Shown here: positions 7,684-16,032 of the stretch, one piece after another | Position numbering within the stretch: position 1 is the stretch's first letter | Layout of the letters: every line of letters starts with the position of its first letter | DNA from: Qaidamihabitans albus | GTDB taxonomy: Bacteria > Actinomycetota > Actinomycetes > Mycobacteriales > Pseudonocardiaceae | Assembly: GCF_016464705.1 (NCBI RefSeq) | Contig: NZ_JAEHOB010000029.1 | Location: forward strand, 1 to 33,778 | Length of the DNA stretch: 33,778 nt | Direction: 5' to 3' | The notes under the pieces: model-generated | What the model was told of the DNA's origin: nothing | The model's input: the letters and a program-made list of their open reading frames with translations, nothing else | The model's database searches: none | Made by a program: the position numbers and the translations under genes

Positions 7684-10032
7684 ATGGACAGAACCGTCCT
7701 TCCACTCCGTAACGCAGCCGAGAACCGAACGCCGGCTGAGCACGTTCAAGATCAGAAGCCGCCTCACCGCGCGCCCGAGCCGACGCGTCCTCCCGGCGGG
7801 GCCCCAAACGTCCTTCTCATCTTGATGGATGACATGGGATTCGGCGCTCCCTTGCCGTTCGGTGGCCCGTGCCGCATGCCTACGGCCGATCGGCTCGCGT
7901 CGGGTGGACTCCGGTACTCACGCTTCCACACAACCGCCCTGTGCGCACCGACGCGAGCAGCTCTGTTGACGGGCCGAAACCACCACAGCGTTGGCATGGG
8001 CGGATTGCCAGAACTCGCGACCGCAGCTCCGGGCTACACGTCAATACGACCGGACTCAGCCGCTACGATCGCAAGAATACTGCGAGGCAACGGCTATAAG
8101 ACGGCGGCATTCGGGAAAATGCATCAAACGCCGATCTGGGAAACCACGGCTGCTGGGCCGTTCGAACGTTGGCCGACTGGTGAAGGATTCGAGAAGTTCT
8201 ACGGTTTCTTCGGCGCCGAAACAAACCAGTTTTCACCGAACTTGGTCGATGGCGTCACCAGGATTGACCAGCCGAAGACGCCAGAGCAGGGGTACCATCT
8301 GTCGGAAGATCTCGTTGATCAGTCGATTCGATGGATCGATGCTGTCAGCACGGTGGATCCAGGCAGCCCATGGTTCTGCTACTTGAGTTTTGGTGCTGCG
8401 CATGCGCCCTATCACGTACCGCAAGAGTGGCGCGACAGGTATCGGGGGGAGTTTTCGCACGGTTGGACCAAACAGCGTGAGCAGACATTGGCTCGACAGA
8501 AGGCTCTTGGCGTGGTCCCGCAAGATGCCGAGTTGGCTCCTTGGTCACCTGGCGTTCCGAAATGGGACGATCTCGACGAGACGCAAAAGGCTAGTGCGGA
8601 GCGTCATATGGAGATCTACGCCGCGTTTGTGGAGCACGCCGACTTTCAAACGGGCCGCCTGATCGACGCGCTCGACCGCTTGGGCCAGTTGAATGAGACC
8701 TTGGTCCTTTATGTCCTGGGTGACAATGGTGCATCCCCGAGCGGCGGTCTTGAGGGAACTTTCAACATGGCGGCGCGTATCAACGGCCTGCCCGAGGCTG
8801 CGGAGCAAAGTCTCGAGGCTCTGGATGAACTCGGCGGGCCGGGTTCCAGTCCGTCCTACCCCGTTGGCTGGGCCCTGGCAATGGATACGCCATATCAGTG
8901 GACCAAGCAGGTCGCATCACACTACGGCGGGACTCGTAATGGACTGATCGTTCACTGGCCTAGCCGTGTCACCGCCGCCGGTGAGGTGAGACACCAGTGG
9001 GCCCACTGTATCGACGTCGCGCCGACGATCCTCGAGGCGGCGGGATTGCCCGAGCCGTGGCAGGTAGACGGCGTGACGCAGAAGCCGATGGAAGGTGTGT
9101 CTTTCGGATACACCTTCGACGATGCAGACGCAGCGGAACGGCATACGACCCAGTATTTTGAGCTATGTGGAAACCGCGGCATTTACCATAACGGCTGGAC
9201 TGCCGTCACCAAGCACCGGACACCATGGTCACTGCGCGGGGACGGGACCCACTTGCCAGAGCTGGCGGACGACGAGTGGGAACTGTACGACACAAACAGC
9301 GACTGGACGCAGTCGAGAGACGTGGCGGATCTCTACCCAGATCAATTGGCCAAACTTCAGCAACTGTTCGTCATCGAAGCCGCTCGCCACGACGTACTCC
9401 CTATCGACGACCGATACGGAGAGCGCTTGGATCCGAAGATCGCTGGGCGCCGAGACGTCTTCGGTTGCCGGGGATCGGTAGAACTTCGACCGCATATGGA
9501 TGGCCTGCAAGAGGCTGTAGCGCCAAATGTCAAGAACACTTCATTCTGCGTGACCGCGGACGTTGTAGTCGACGACCGAGACACCGATGGGGTCATCGTG
9601 GCGCAAGGGGGTCGCTTTGGCGGCTGGTCACTCTACTTGAGAGAGGGCCGCCTCACCTATTGCCATAACCTTTGCGGAGTGCGGACCACGTACATCCGAT
9701 CTGACCAGGCTCTCATGCCCGGCAGGCACAGGTTGCAAATGAGGTTCTATTACGATGGGGGAGGTATCGGCAAGGGCGGCAAGGCCGTCCTTGCCGTCGA
9801 TGGGGGACAGGTTCAAGAAGGTAGGTTGGATCAAACAACTCCGGTCAGCTTCTCAGTTGACGAAACGTTGGACATAGGAGTGGACCGCCAGACGCGCGTG
9901 ACCGATGAGTACCCGTCATACCCTATGAACAGATTCCCAGGCGAGGTAGGCGTCGTGCGCATCGACGTTGGCGAGGACATGGTGCCAGTCCCTCCGCGGG
10001 AATGGGAGACCATAACGCTCTTCACTCATTGA
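7684..10032 (+). CDS. Arylsulfatase, AtsA-like (type I, formylglycine-dependent)
   Basis: 782 aa, the length of mycobacterial AtsA-type sulfatases. Type I sulfatases hydrolyse sulfate esters with a calcium ion and a formylglycine nucleophile. Seen: NVLLILMDDMGFG (metal-binding Asp 49/50), the modification site LCAPTRAALLTGRN with Cys 87, Pro 89 and Arg 91, GKMH where most relatives have GKWH, and the second metal site GDNGAS. A C-terminal beta-rich domain of about 180 residues (FCVTADVVVDDRD onward) is also part of the AtsA family. There is no signal peptide, so the enzyme is expected in the cytoplasm, where FGE would act and where the importer would deliver substrate. GAAAGG lies six bases before the ATG. 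The exact sulfate ester cannot be deduced. Confidence 0.95.
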   Translation: MDRTVLPLRNAAENRTPAEHVQDQKPPHRAPEPTRPPGGAPNVLLILMDDMGFGAPLPFGGPCRMPTADRLASGGLRYSRFHTTALCAPTRAALLTGRNHHSVGMGGLPELATAAPGYTSIRPDSAATIARILRGNGYKTAAFGKMHQTPIWETTAAGPFERWPTGEGFEKFYGFFGAETNQFSPNLVDGVTRIDQPKTPEQGYHLSEDLVDQSIRWIDAVSTVDPGSPWFCYLSFGAAHAPYHVPQEWRDRYRGEFSHGWTKQREQTLARQKALGVVPQDAELAPWSPGVPKWDDLDETQKASAERHMEIYAAFVEHADFQTGRLIDALDRLGQLNETLVLYVLGDNGASPSGGLEGTFNMAARINGLPEAAEQSLEALDELGGPGSSPSYPVGWALAMDTPYQWTKQVASHYGGTRNGLIVHWPSRVTAAGEVRHQWAHCIDVAPTILEAAGLPEPWQVDGVTQKPMEGVSFGYTFDDADAAERHTTQYFELCGNRGIYHNGWTAVTKHRTPWSLRGDGTHLPELADDEWELYDTNSDWTQSRDVADLYPDQLAKLQQLFVIEAARHDVLPIDDRYGERLDPKIAGRRDVFGCRGSVELRPHMDGLQEAVAPNVKNTSFCVTADVVVDDRDTDGVIVAQGGRFGGWSLYLREGRLTYCHNLCGVRTTYIRSDQALMPGRHRLQMRFYYDGGGIGKGGKAVLAVDGGQVQEGRLDQTTPVSFSVDETLDIGVDRQTRVTDEYPSYPMNRFPGEVGVVRIDVGEDMVPVPPREWETITLFTH

Positions 10033-10079
10033 TTGCCGATGCATTCTGATCCGGCTTGTGCTGACAAGTCAGCGGACTA

Positions 10080-10122
10080 CCCGAGCCGAGGTGGAGGTTT
10101 CCCTCGTGCGCCGGGGCTCGGG
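10080..10122 (+). terminator. Hairpin between sulfatase and esterase genes
   Basis: CCCGAGCC (10080-10087) pairs perfectly with GGCTCGGG (10115-10122), with a smaller GAGG/CCTC pairing inside. No T-run follows. It may weaken readthrough from the sulfatase operon or act as a leader structure for the esterase. Confidence 0.4.
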
Positions 10123-10165
10123 CTTGCTGGTGCAGCGACGTCACAGGTGGTACTGGAGGAAGCGG

Positions 10166-11869
10166 ATGATCAACAGATCGAGTGGCCGGCACTGGCTGCG
10201 GTCCCGTGGCCGGGGTCGGCAGGCGCGGGTGCGGATTCGAATGGCCGTTACGGGGTTGGTGGGAGCGGTGACGGCTGCCGGCCTGCTCGCGGTCCCGGTT
10301 GCCAGCAGCGACGCGAGCGAGTTTGGCGCGCAGGGAAGGGGGAAGCCCGTTCGCTCGTGCGAGAGCCTCGTGGACTTGGACCTGCCCGGCAGGACAGTGA
10401 CCGGCGCAGTGCTCGTCGAGGCCACCGAGGCGGTGCCCGAGTACTGCGACGTCCAGCTCAAGGTGACCGACCCCTCGTCGGATGAGTCGTTCCGGGTCGG
10501 GGTGTTTCTCCCCGCTACGACGTGGAACGGCCGCTTCCTCGGCACCGGCGGTGCAGGCTGGTCGGCGGGCGGGCCGGACAGTCCGTGCAGCTGGGGCGGC
10601 GGTGGCGGGTATGAGCCGTGTGCGCTGGCGGCCGGGTACGCAACGGCGAACACTGACGGCGGGGTTCCAGGTAACCAAGGTGAGTTCGCGCTCGACGCCG
10701 ACAACAACCTGGACCTGCCCGCCATCAACAACTGGGGGCATGTTGCGATCCACCAGACGGCGGTGTCGGCCAAGCAGGTGATTACCGCGTTCTACGGCGT
10801 CGGACCGACCTACTCCTACTTCCAGGGCGGTTCGGCCGGCGGCCGGCAGGCGATGATGGAGGCGCAGCGCTACCCGAAGGACTACGACGGGATCGCGGTG
10901 TTCTGGCCAGCCCTCGACCTGGCCCGGCTGCTCCCGGCAGTGCTCTGGCCGCATGTCGTGATGAACGAGGAGGACCACCTTATCCCCCAGTCGACCTTCC
11001 AGGCGGTGAACGACCGGGTGATCGACGCGTGCGACGGCCGCGACGGCGTTGTGGACGCGATCGTCTCCCACTGGCAGGCCTGCGATTTCGAGGCACGGTC
11101 CTTGGTCCAGACCGGGCTGGTCACCCTGCGGGAGGCTCGGATCATCAACAAGATCTGGGCAGGCCCTCGTCGACCTGATGGCCAGTTCTTGTGGCATGGC
11201 CCGCTTCCCGGGACGCCGTTGTTCCGGATGGCCGCAACGACAACTGAGAATGGGACACTCATCCCCGTGCCGCGCGAGGACGGCCTGGTGTGGGTCACGC
11301 GCTGGGTGCTGCAGGATCCGGACTTCGACTGGCGGGACATCACGTACGCGTCGTTCGCCAAGATCTTCGAGAAGTCGGTGAAGATGTGGGACGAGCTGGT
11401 CGGGGCGTCGGACGCCGACCTCTCGGCGTTCCGGGCCGCCGGAGGCAAGATGGTCATCACGATGGGGACCGCCGACACCGGCATCCCGGTGGAGGGCACC
11501 ATCGCCTACTACGACCGACTGACCCGCGAGAGCGGCGGCACCAACGAGGTGCGCCGATTCGCTCGGCTCTTCCTGGCTTCCGGCGGCGGGCACGACCGGC
11601 TCATCCTGGGTCACCCCCACCCGGGCCTGATGCCTGCTGGCTATACCGGCGCGGTCCCGAGCCCCGGGAGCGCGCTGGGGGCGCTGGTGAACTGGGTAGA
11701 GCACCGCAAGGCCCCTCGGCAACTACTCGGCGTGGCGCAGGGCCAGGGCGCGGTCCCCGGCATGACCCGGCCGCTGTGCATGTACCCGCTCGTCGCCAGG
11801 CATCTCGGCCACCGGGACATCGCTGACGCCGACAGCTTCGTCTGCAGCAGGCGTTACCGCCACCGTTAG
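10166..11869 (+). CDS. Secreted tannase/feruloyl esterase family alpha/beta hydrolase
   Basis: About 567 aa. The family cleaves aromatic esters such as feruloyl or galloyl esters. Seen: an Arg-rich N-terminus, a hydrophobic stretch at about residues 27-45 and Ala-Ser-rich cleavage region, so it is probably exported. The nucleophile elbow is YFQGGSAGGRQAMMEAQRYP (Ser 223), the family calcium/lid marker is CDGRDGVVDAI, the acid is in GTADTGIP (Asp 437) and the histidine is in GGGHDR (His 476). Usual members have Cys-Ser and His-Cys at the nucleophile and histidine, joined by a disulfide; here they are Gly-Ser and His-Asp, so both cysteines are absent. ATG 10166 is chosen because GGAGGA lies five bases upstream. 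The gene has its own 133-base leader after the sulfatase. Confidence 0.9.
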   Translation: MINRSSGRHWLRSRGRGRQARVRIRMAVTGLVGAVTAAGLLAVPVASSDASEFGAQGRGKPVRSCESLVDLDLPGRTVTGAVLVEATEAVPEYCDVQLKVTDPSSDESFRVGVFLPATTWNGRFLGTGGAGWSAGGPDSPCSWGGGGGYEPCALAAGYATANTDGGVPGNQGEFALDADNNLDLPAINNWGHVAIHQTAVSAKQVITAFYGVGPTYSYFQGGSAGGRQAMMEAQRYPKDYDGIAVFWPALDLARLLPAVLWPHVVMNEEDHLIPQSTFQAVNDRVIDACDGRDGVVDAIVSHWQACDFEARSLVQTGLVTLREARIINKIWAGPRRPDGQFLWHGPLPGTPLFRMAATTTENGTLIPVPREDGLVWVTRWVLQDPDFDWRDITYASFAKIFEKSVKMWDELVGASDADLSAFRAAGGKMVITMGTADTGIPVEGTIAYYDRLTRESGGTNEVRRFARLFLASGGGHDRLILGHPHPGLMPAGYTGAVPSPGSALGALVNWVEHRKAPRQLLGVAQGQGAVPGMTRPLCMYPLVARHLGHRDIADADSFVCSRRYRHR

Positions 11870-11898
11870 CTCGCGCGCCACGAGACCTGCTCGAGCGA

Positions 11899-11935
11899 CC
11901 GCGTGGGGCCCAGCGGCATGCTGGGCCCCACGCGG
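11899..11935. terminator. Strong bidirectional hairpin terminator
   Basis: A perfect 14-bp stem GCGTGGGGCCCAGC / GCTGGGCCCCACGC with loop GGCAT extends by two more G-C pairs to 16 bp (11899-11935). It sits 29 bases after the esterase stop and 58 bases after the stop of the convergent acyl-CoA dehydrogenase. There is no T-run, as is common in high-GC actinobacteria. Confidence 0.75.
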
Positions 11936-11993
11936 CGCCGCGCGGTGTCTGGGGGCATCTCGTGAGCGTGGCGGCGGGTGTCAAGAATGCCCC

Positions 11994-13187
11994 TCACTGA
12001 CCGTAGGAGGAGTACCGTTCTGCGATGTCGCGGCCGATGATCTCCTTCATGATCTGGCTGGTGCCCCCGTAGATGGTCTGGACGCGGCAGTCGCGATAGG
12101 CCCTGGCGATGGGGTACTCGTTCATGTACCCGTACCCGCCGAAGAGTTGGAGGCACCGGGATGTCACCCGCACCTGCATTTCCGTGGACCACAACTTGGC
12201 CTTCGAGGCCTCGGCGGTTGTCAGGGTGCCCTCGTTGAGGGCGATCACCGCGTTCTGGAGGTAGGCGCGACTCACGTCTACCTCGGTCGCGAGGTCGGCG
12301 AGCTCGAAACGGGTGGCCTGTAGGTCACCGACACGTTGGCCGAATGCCGTACGTTCGAACACGTAGTCCTGGGTCCAGCGCAGCGCCGCCTCGGCGCTCG
12401 CGAGCGCCTGCGCGGCCAAGGACAAGCGCTCCTTCGGGAGCCGCTGGAGGAGGTGGATCATGCCCTCACCCACCTCGCCGAGAACATTCTCAGGCCCCAG
12501 ACGGACGTCACTGAAGAAGAGTTCTGCCGTGTCTTGCCCCGCGATGCCGACCTTGTCGAGCTTGCGACCGCGGGTGAAGCCGGCGACGTCGCGCTCGACG
12601 ACGAAGAGCGTGAACCCGTGCGATCCGGCACCGGGGTCCGTGCGAGCGAAGACGATGACCACGTCGGCATTGATGCCGTTCGTGATAAAGGTCTTCTGGC
12701 CGTTGAGCACCCATCCGTCCCCGTCACGCACCGCGCTCGTGCGGATGCCGCGTAGGTCACTGCCCGCTCCGGGCTCCGTCATCGCGATCGCCGCGATCAG
12801 CTCGCCCGAGGCCATGCCGGGCAGCCAGCGCTGCTTCTGGTCGTCCCTGCACAGTTCGAGGAAGTACGGCAGCACAATGTCGTCCTGCAGCCGGATGCTG
12901 AGGCAGTACGACGTCGCGCCGACCTTGGCCAGCTCCTCGGCGACCACCATCGGGTAGCGGAAGTCTGATTCGCCGCTTCCGCCGAACTCATCGGGCACCG
13001 ACAGTCCGAGGGCCCCGACCTCACCTGCCGCGAGCCAGGCGTCACGTGGCACCAGCCGGGCTTCCTCCCATGCGAGGTAGTGGGGCTCGACCTCGCGGCG
13101 CACGAACTCGCGCATCGATGCGCGGTACGCCTCGTGGTCCTCGGTGTAGAACCCGGCGCGGAGGTTGAGAGACTTCGCGCCGCTCAT
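11994..13187 (-). CDS. Acyl-CoA dehydrogenase
   Basis: 397 aa FAD enzyme introducing the alpha,beta double bond in an acyl-CoA, with electrons passed to ETF. Seen: [13 protein letters not shown] and [13 protein letters not shown] (flavin/substrate pocket), [12 protein letters not shown], and the C-terminal [13 protein letters not shown]...[16 protein letters not shown]. Most family members have the catalytic Glu in YEGTS; here it is Gly 374. A Glu occurs at KERLSLAAQ (Glu 253), the position used by isovaleryl-CoA and long-chain dehydrogenases, so it is probably the catalytic base. The start codon overlaps the stop of the SDR gene by ATGA, so the two are co-translated. It probably performs the first oxidation of the pathway encoded to the right. 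Confidence 0.94.
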   Translation of the reverse strand: MSGAKSLNLRAGFYTEDHEAYRASMREFVRREVEPHYLAWEEARLVPRDAWLAAGEVGALGLSVPDEFGGSGESDFRYPMVVAEELAKVGATSYCLSIRLQDDIVLPYFLELCRDDQKQRWLPGMASGELIAAIAMTEPGAGSDLRGIRTSAVRDGDGWVLNGQKTFITNGINADVVIVFARTDPGAGSHGFTLFVVERDVAGFTRGRKLDKVGIAGQDTAELFFSDVRLGPENVLGEVGEGMIHLLQRLPKERLSLAAQALASAEAALRWTQDYVFERTAFGQRVGDLQATRFELADLATEVDVSRAYLQNAVIALNEGTLTTAEASKAKLWSTEMQVRVTSRCLQLFGGYGYMNEYPIARAYRDCRVQTIYGGTSQIMKEIIGRDIAERYSSYGQ

Positions 13188-13948
13188 CGCGGGGCCATTC
13201 GGATGGCGCCGTCGAGGCGGATGGTTTCGCCGTTCAGCATCGGGTTCTCCATGACGTGCGTCGCGAGCGCGGCGTACTCGGCCGGGTTTCCGAGACGGGA
13301 CGGGTGCGGCACCTGCTGGCCCAGCGAGAGACGGGCCGCCTCGGGCAACGAGGCCAGAAGCGCGGTGTCGAAGAGCCCGGGAGCGATCGTGACCATGCGA
13401 ATGCCCAGACTCGCCAGGTCGCGGGCGACGGGCAGCGTCATCCCGACGACACCGCCCTTAGAGGCGGTGTAGGCTGCCTGGCCGATTTGGCCGTCGAAAG
13501 CGGCGATCGAGGCCGTGTTGATGACCACGCCGCGTTCCTCTCCGACCGGGTGGTGCCCGGCCATGTGAGCGGCTGCGAGGCGGATGACGTTGAAGGTGCC
13601 TACGAGGTTGATGTCGATGATCCGTTGGAAGTCCTCCAACGGGTACGGTGCCAGATCCTTACCCACCGTCTTGATGGCGTTGCCCGTGCCGGCGCAGTTG
13701 ACGACGACGCGTAGATCACCGAGTTGCTCGGCAGTCTCGATGGCAGCCGCGACGTCGTCTCCGCTTCGAACGTCGCCCGGTGCGAACCGCACCGCGTCAC
13801 CCAGTTCCTTCGCGATCATCTCACCCGCGGAGTCGGGGAGATCCAGGATGACGACCTTGCCGCCGTTGGCGACGAGCGCCTCGACGGTGGCACGGCCGAG
13901 CCCGGAGCTGCCGCCGGTGACGAGAGCAACGGTGTCGGAGATCTTCAT
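13184..13948 (-). CDS. SDR family 3-hydroxyacyl-CoA dehydrogenase (HSD10/HADH2-like)
   Basis: 254 aa short-chain dehydrogenase. Seen: the nucleotide motif TGGSSGLG (residues 11-18), an acidic LD at the end of the second strand favouring [11 protein letters not shown], the catalytic Ser in [14 protein letters not shown] and YTASK, then [19 protein letters not shown]. The last two blocks are typical of type II 3-hydroxyacyl-CoA dehydrogenases that oxidise 3-hydroxyacyl-CoA, including 2-methyl-branched ones, and some steroids. AGGA lies seven bases before the start on the minus strand. It is the promoter-proximal gene of a two-gene operon with the acyl-CoA dehydrogenase. Confidence 0.92.
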   Translation of the reverse strand: MKISDTVALVTGGSSGLGRATVEALVANGGKVVILDLPDSAGEMIAKELGDAVRFAPGDVRSGDDVAAAIETAEQLGDLRVVVNCAGTGNAIKTVGKDLAPYPLEDFQRIIDINLVGTFNVIRLAAAHMAGHHPVGEERGVVINTASIAAFDGQIGQAAYTASKGGVVGMTLPVARDLASLGIRMVTIAPGLFDTALLASLPEAARLSLGQQVPHPSRLGNPAEYAALATHVMENPMLNGETIRLDGAIRMAPR

Positions 13949-14338
13949 GCTGCGGTCCTAGTCGGGTCAGCGTACGCCGGAGGCCGGAGCGGCTTCTGGC
14001 GACGGACGGTCAGGGAGGTGTCCGCGGTCGTTCGCAAACCAGTCAGTGTTGGCTGGTTTGGGAGACGACGGCGGAACGGTGTTTCGGGGTCGTCTCCCGC
14101 TCCCTATGAAGTTGACACGACGATCCCTTCGCTGGCAAGTAAACGACTGATAACCACGACTCTTGTGGCCTCCATCTCTTCTGTGGTTCACTAGCGCTCT
14201 CAGCAAGGGTAGAAGCGCCGACTTCTCATGCCCCCTTGAGGTGATGTATATGAAGGTTCACCAAGGGAAGCGAGAGGTGGCGTCCCTCGACACGTCGTCA
14301 TCGCATGCAGGAAGAAGTCTTGAACGAAAGGTTCACCC
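13949..14338. promoter_or_regulatory. Divergent promoter region between SDR and acyl-CoA synthetase genes
   Basis: A 390-base gene-free stretch separating two divergent operons. It must hold promoters for both sides. It contains the motif at 14244-14261 and a second short copy AAGGTTCACC at 14328-14337, which also overlaps the ribosome-binding site of the rightward gene. No coding frame with family similarity was seen. Confidence 0.6.
14244..14261 (+). promoter_or_regulatory. Shared promoter motif, copy 1
   Basis: ATGTATATGAAGGTTCAC matches the copy at 25767-25784 in 16 of 18 positions. GGTGA (14240-14244) and TCACC (14258-14262) form a short inverted repeat around it. TATATG could serve as a -10 element, with the GTTCAC half lying at the expected start of transcription, so it may be an operator. 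Confidence 0.5.
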
Positions 14339-15868
14339 ATGATCGACCCGTTTGTTCGCTCCGGTGAGCGCGTGAAGACTTTGTCCGAGGTCAAGGAGCG
14401 TGCCTTGACGTTCGCCGGGACGCTACGGGAGTTGGGTGTCAAGCACGGTGACCGCTACGCCATCGTCATGCGCAATGAGATTGCGTTCCTGGAGGTCAAC
14501 CTCGCGGCGGGAGCTGTCGGCGCCGTGCCGGTGCCGGTGAACTGGCACTGGACTGGCGACGACCTCAAGCACATTCTCAGCGACTCCGGATCGAAGGTCG
14601 CGGTTGTCCACACGGACTTGGTCCCTGCAGTCGAGACGCAGAAGCCCGAAGGCATGCAGATCATCGAGGCCGCCGTGCCGGATGAGGTCCGACAGGCCTA
14701 CGGCCTGGATGACGTACAGTTGACGGGGCGCTACCCGGTGCTCTCGGACTGCATCGACAAGGGGAAGCCCTTGGTCGAGGTCAGCAGCACCCCACCGATG
14801 GCGGTCATCTACACCTCGGGCACTACCGGGCTCGCGAAAGGTATCGTGCGAGAGCCGGTCCCGACCGAGGCGGCCGGTGAGCTCGCCGCGTTCCTGGCCG
14901 ACCTCCTCGGTCTCGCCCCAGGCCTGACCACCGTGATGCCGGCGCCGTTGTACCACTCGGCGCCGAACGTCAACCTGACCTTCGCTGCCGCCCTTGGCAT
15001 GAATATCGTGATTCTCCCCAAGTTCGACCCCGAAGAGTTCCTGCGGGTCGTCGAGACGCACAGGGTCGACGTGGTCCAGCTCGTCCCCACTATGTTCCTC
15101 CGCCTGCTCCGGCTGCCGGAGGAGGTGCGTGAAAAGTACGACATCTCCTCGCTCAGGGAGGTTGTCCACTCGGCGCAGCCGTGTCCACCGGACGTCAAAC
15201 GTGCGATGATCGACTGGGTCGGCCCCATCGTCTCGGAGTATTACGGAGGGTCCGAGGGCGGCCCGTGGGTCAAGTGCACGAGCGAGGAGTGGCTGTCCCA
15301 CCCCGGTACGGTCGGAAGGCCGGTTCTGGATGCGGCCCTCCGTATCATGGGACCCGACCTCGAGCAGGTGCCCGTGGGAGAAGCCGGCATCATCTACGGC
15401 CGCTCGCCTTCGGTCTGGCCAGACTTCACCTACCTCAACAACGACGCCAAGCGCCGAGATATTGACGGATCCGACGGGTTCATCACTGTCGGCGACGTCG
15501 GCCGTGTTGACGAGGATGGCTACCTCTACCTCACCGACCGGCTGAACGACATGGTGATTTCCGGCGGTGTGAACATCTACCCCGCCGAGATCGAGGCGAG
15601 CTTGCTCACTCTCGACGGAGTGAAGGACGTGGCGGTGTTCGGGATCCCCGACAGGGAGATGGGGGAGGCCCTCGCTGCGCATGTCGAACTGATGGAGGGC
15701 GCCCAGCTCACCGAGCAAGACGTCCGTGACGCGGTCCGTAGCAGGCTCGCCAAGTACAAGGTGCCGAGGGTCGTCGTCTTCGAGGACGAGTTGCCACGAG
15801 AGGACTCGGGCAAGCTCTTCAAACGACGCCTCAAGAACGGTTACTGGCCGCAGAACGCAGTCACGTGA
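14339..15868 (+). CDS. Acyl-CoA synthetase (AMP-forming, FadD type)
   Basis: 509 aa. Activates a carboxylic acid to its CoA thioester through an acyl-adenylate. Seen: the ATP/AMP motif YTSGTTGLAKG (residues 158-168), YYGGSEGGPW at the position of the usual YGxTE, VGDVGRVDEDGYLYLTDRLNDM, GGVNIYPAEIE, and the C-terminal catalytic lysine context EDSGKLFKRRLK. AAAGG lies seven bases before the ATG. The protein is slightly shorter than the family norm at the N-terminus. It faces away from the SDR/dehydrogenase pair and probably supplies the acyl-CoA on which the whole cluster works. Confidence 0.94.
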   Translation: MIDPFVRSGERVKTLSEVKERALTFAGTLRELGVKHGDRYAIVMRNEIAFLEVNLAAGAVGAVPVPVNWHWTGDDLKHILSDSGSKVAVVHTDLVPAVETQKPEGMQIIEAAVPDEVRQAYGLDDVQLTGRYPVLSDCIDKGKPLVEVSSTPPMAVIYTSGTTGLAKGIVREPVPTEAAGELAAFLADLLGLAPGLTTVMPAPLYHSAPNVNLTFAAALGMNIVILPKFDPEEFLRVVETHRVDVVQLVPTMFLRLLRLPEEVREKYDISSLREVVHSAQPCPPDVKRAMIDWVGPIVSEYYGGSEGGPWVKCTSEEWLSHPGTVGRPVLDAALRIMGPDLEQVPVGEAGIIYGRSPSVWPDFTYLNNDAKRRDIDGSDGFITVGDVGRVDEDGYLYLTDRLNDMVISGGVNIYPAEIEASLLTLDGVKDVAVFGIPDREMGEALAAHVELMEGAQLTEQDVRDAVRSRLAKYKVPRVVVFEDELPREDSGKLFKRRLKNGYWPQNAVT

Positions 15869-16032
15869 CCGCCCCGCCCGCCGAATGCCCGCGCCGGTGC
15901 AACCTGTGTCCCCGCGGCGACGGTATGCCCCGACTGGATCCTCCGGGTGCCCGTTATGTCGCGGCGCAACCAGCCGGGGTACTGACCCAGAATGCCTGCT
16001 GTCCGCGTCGCCGGTACACGTAGGGTGTCGGT

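Noticed and set aside
10022-11722. Long open frame on the minus strand opposite the esterase gene
   Set aside because: It is the antisense reading of a strongly supported family gene, has no family similarity and is Arg/His/Pro/Gly-rich as expected for chance frames in GC-rich DNA.
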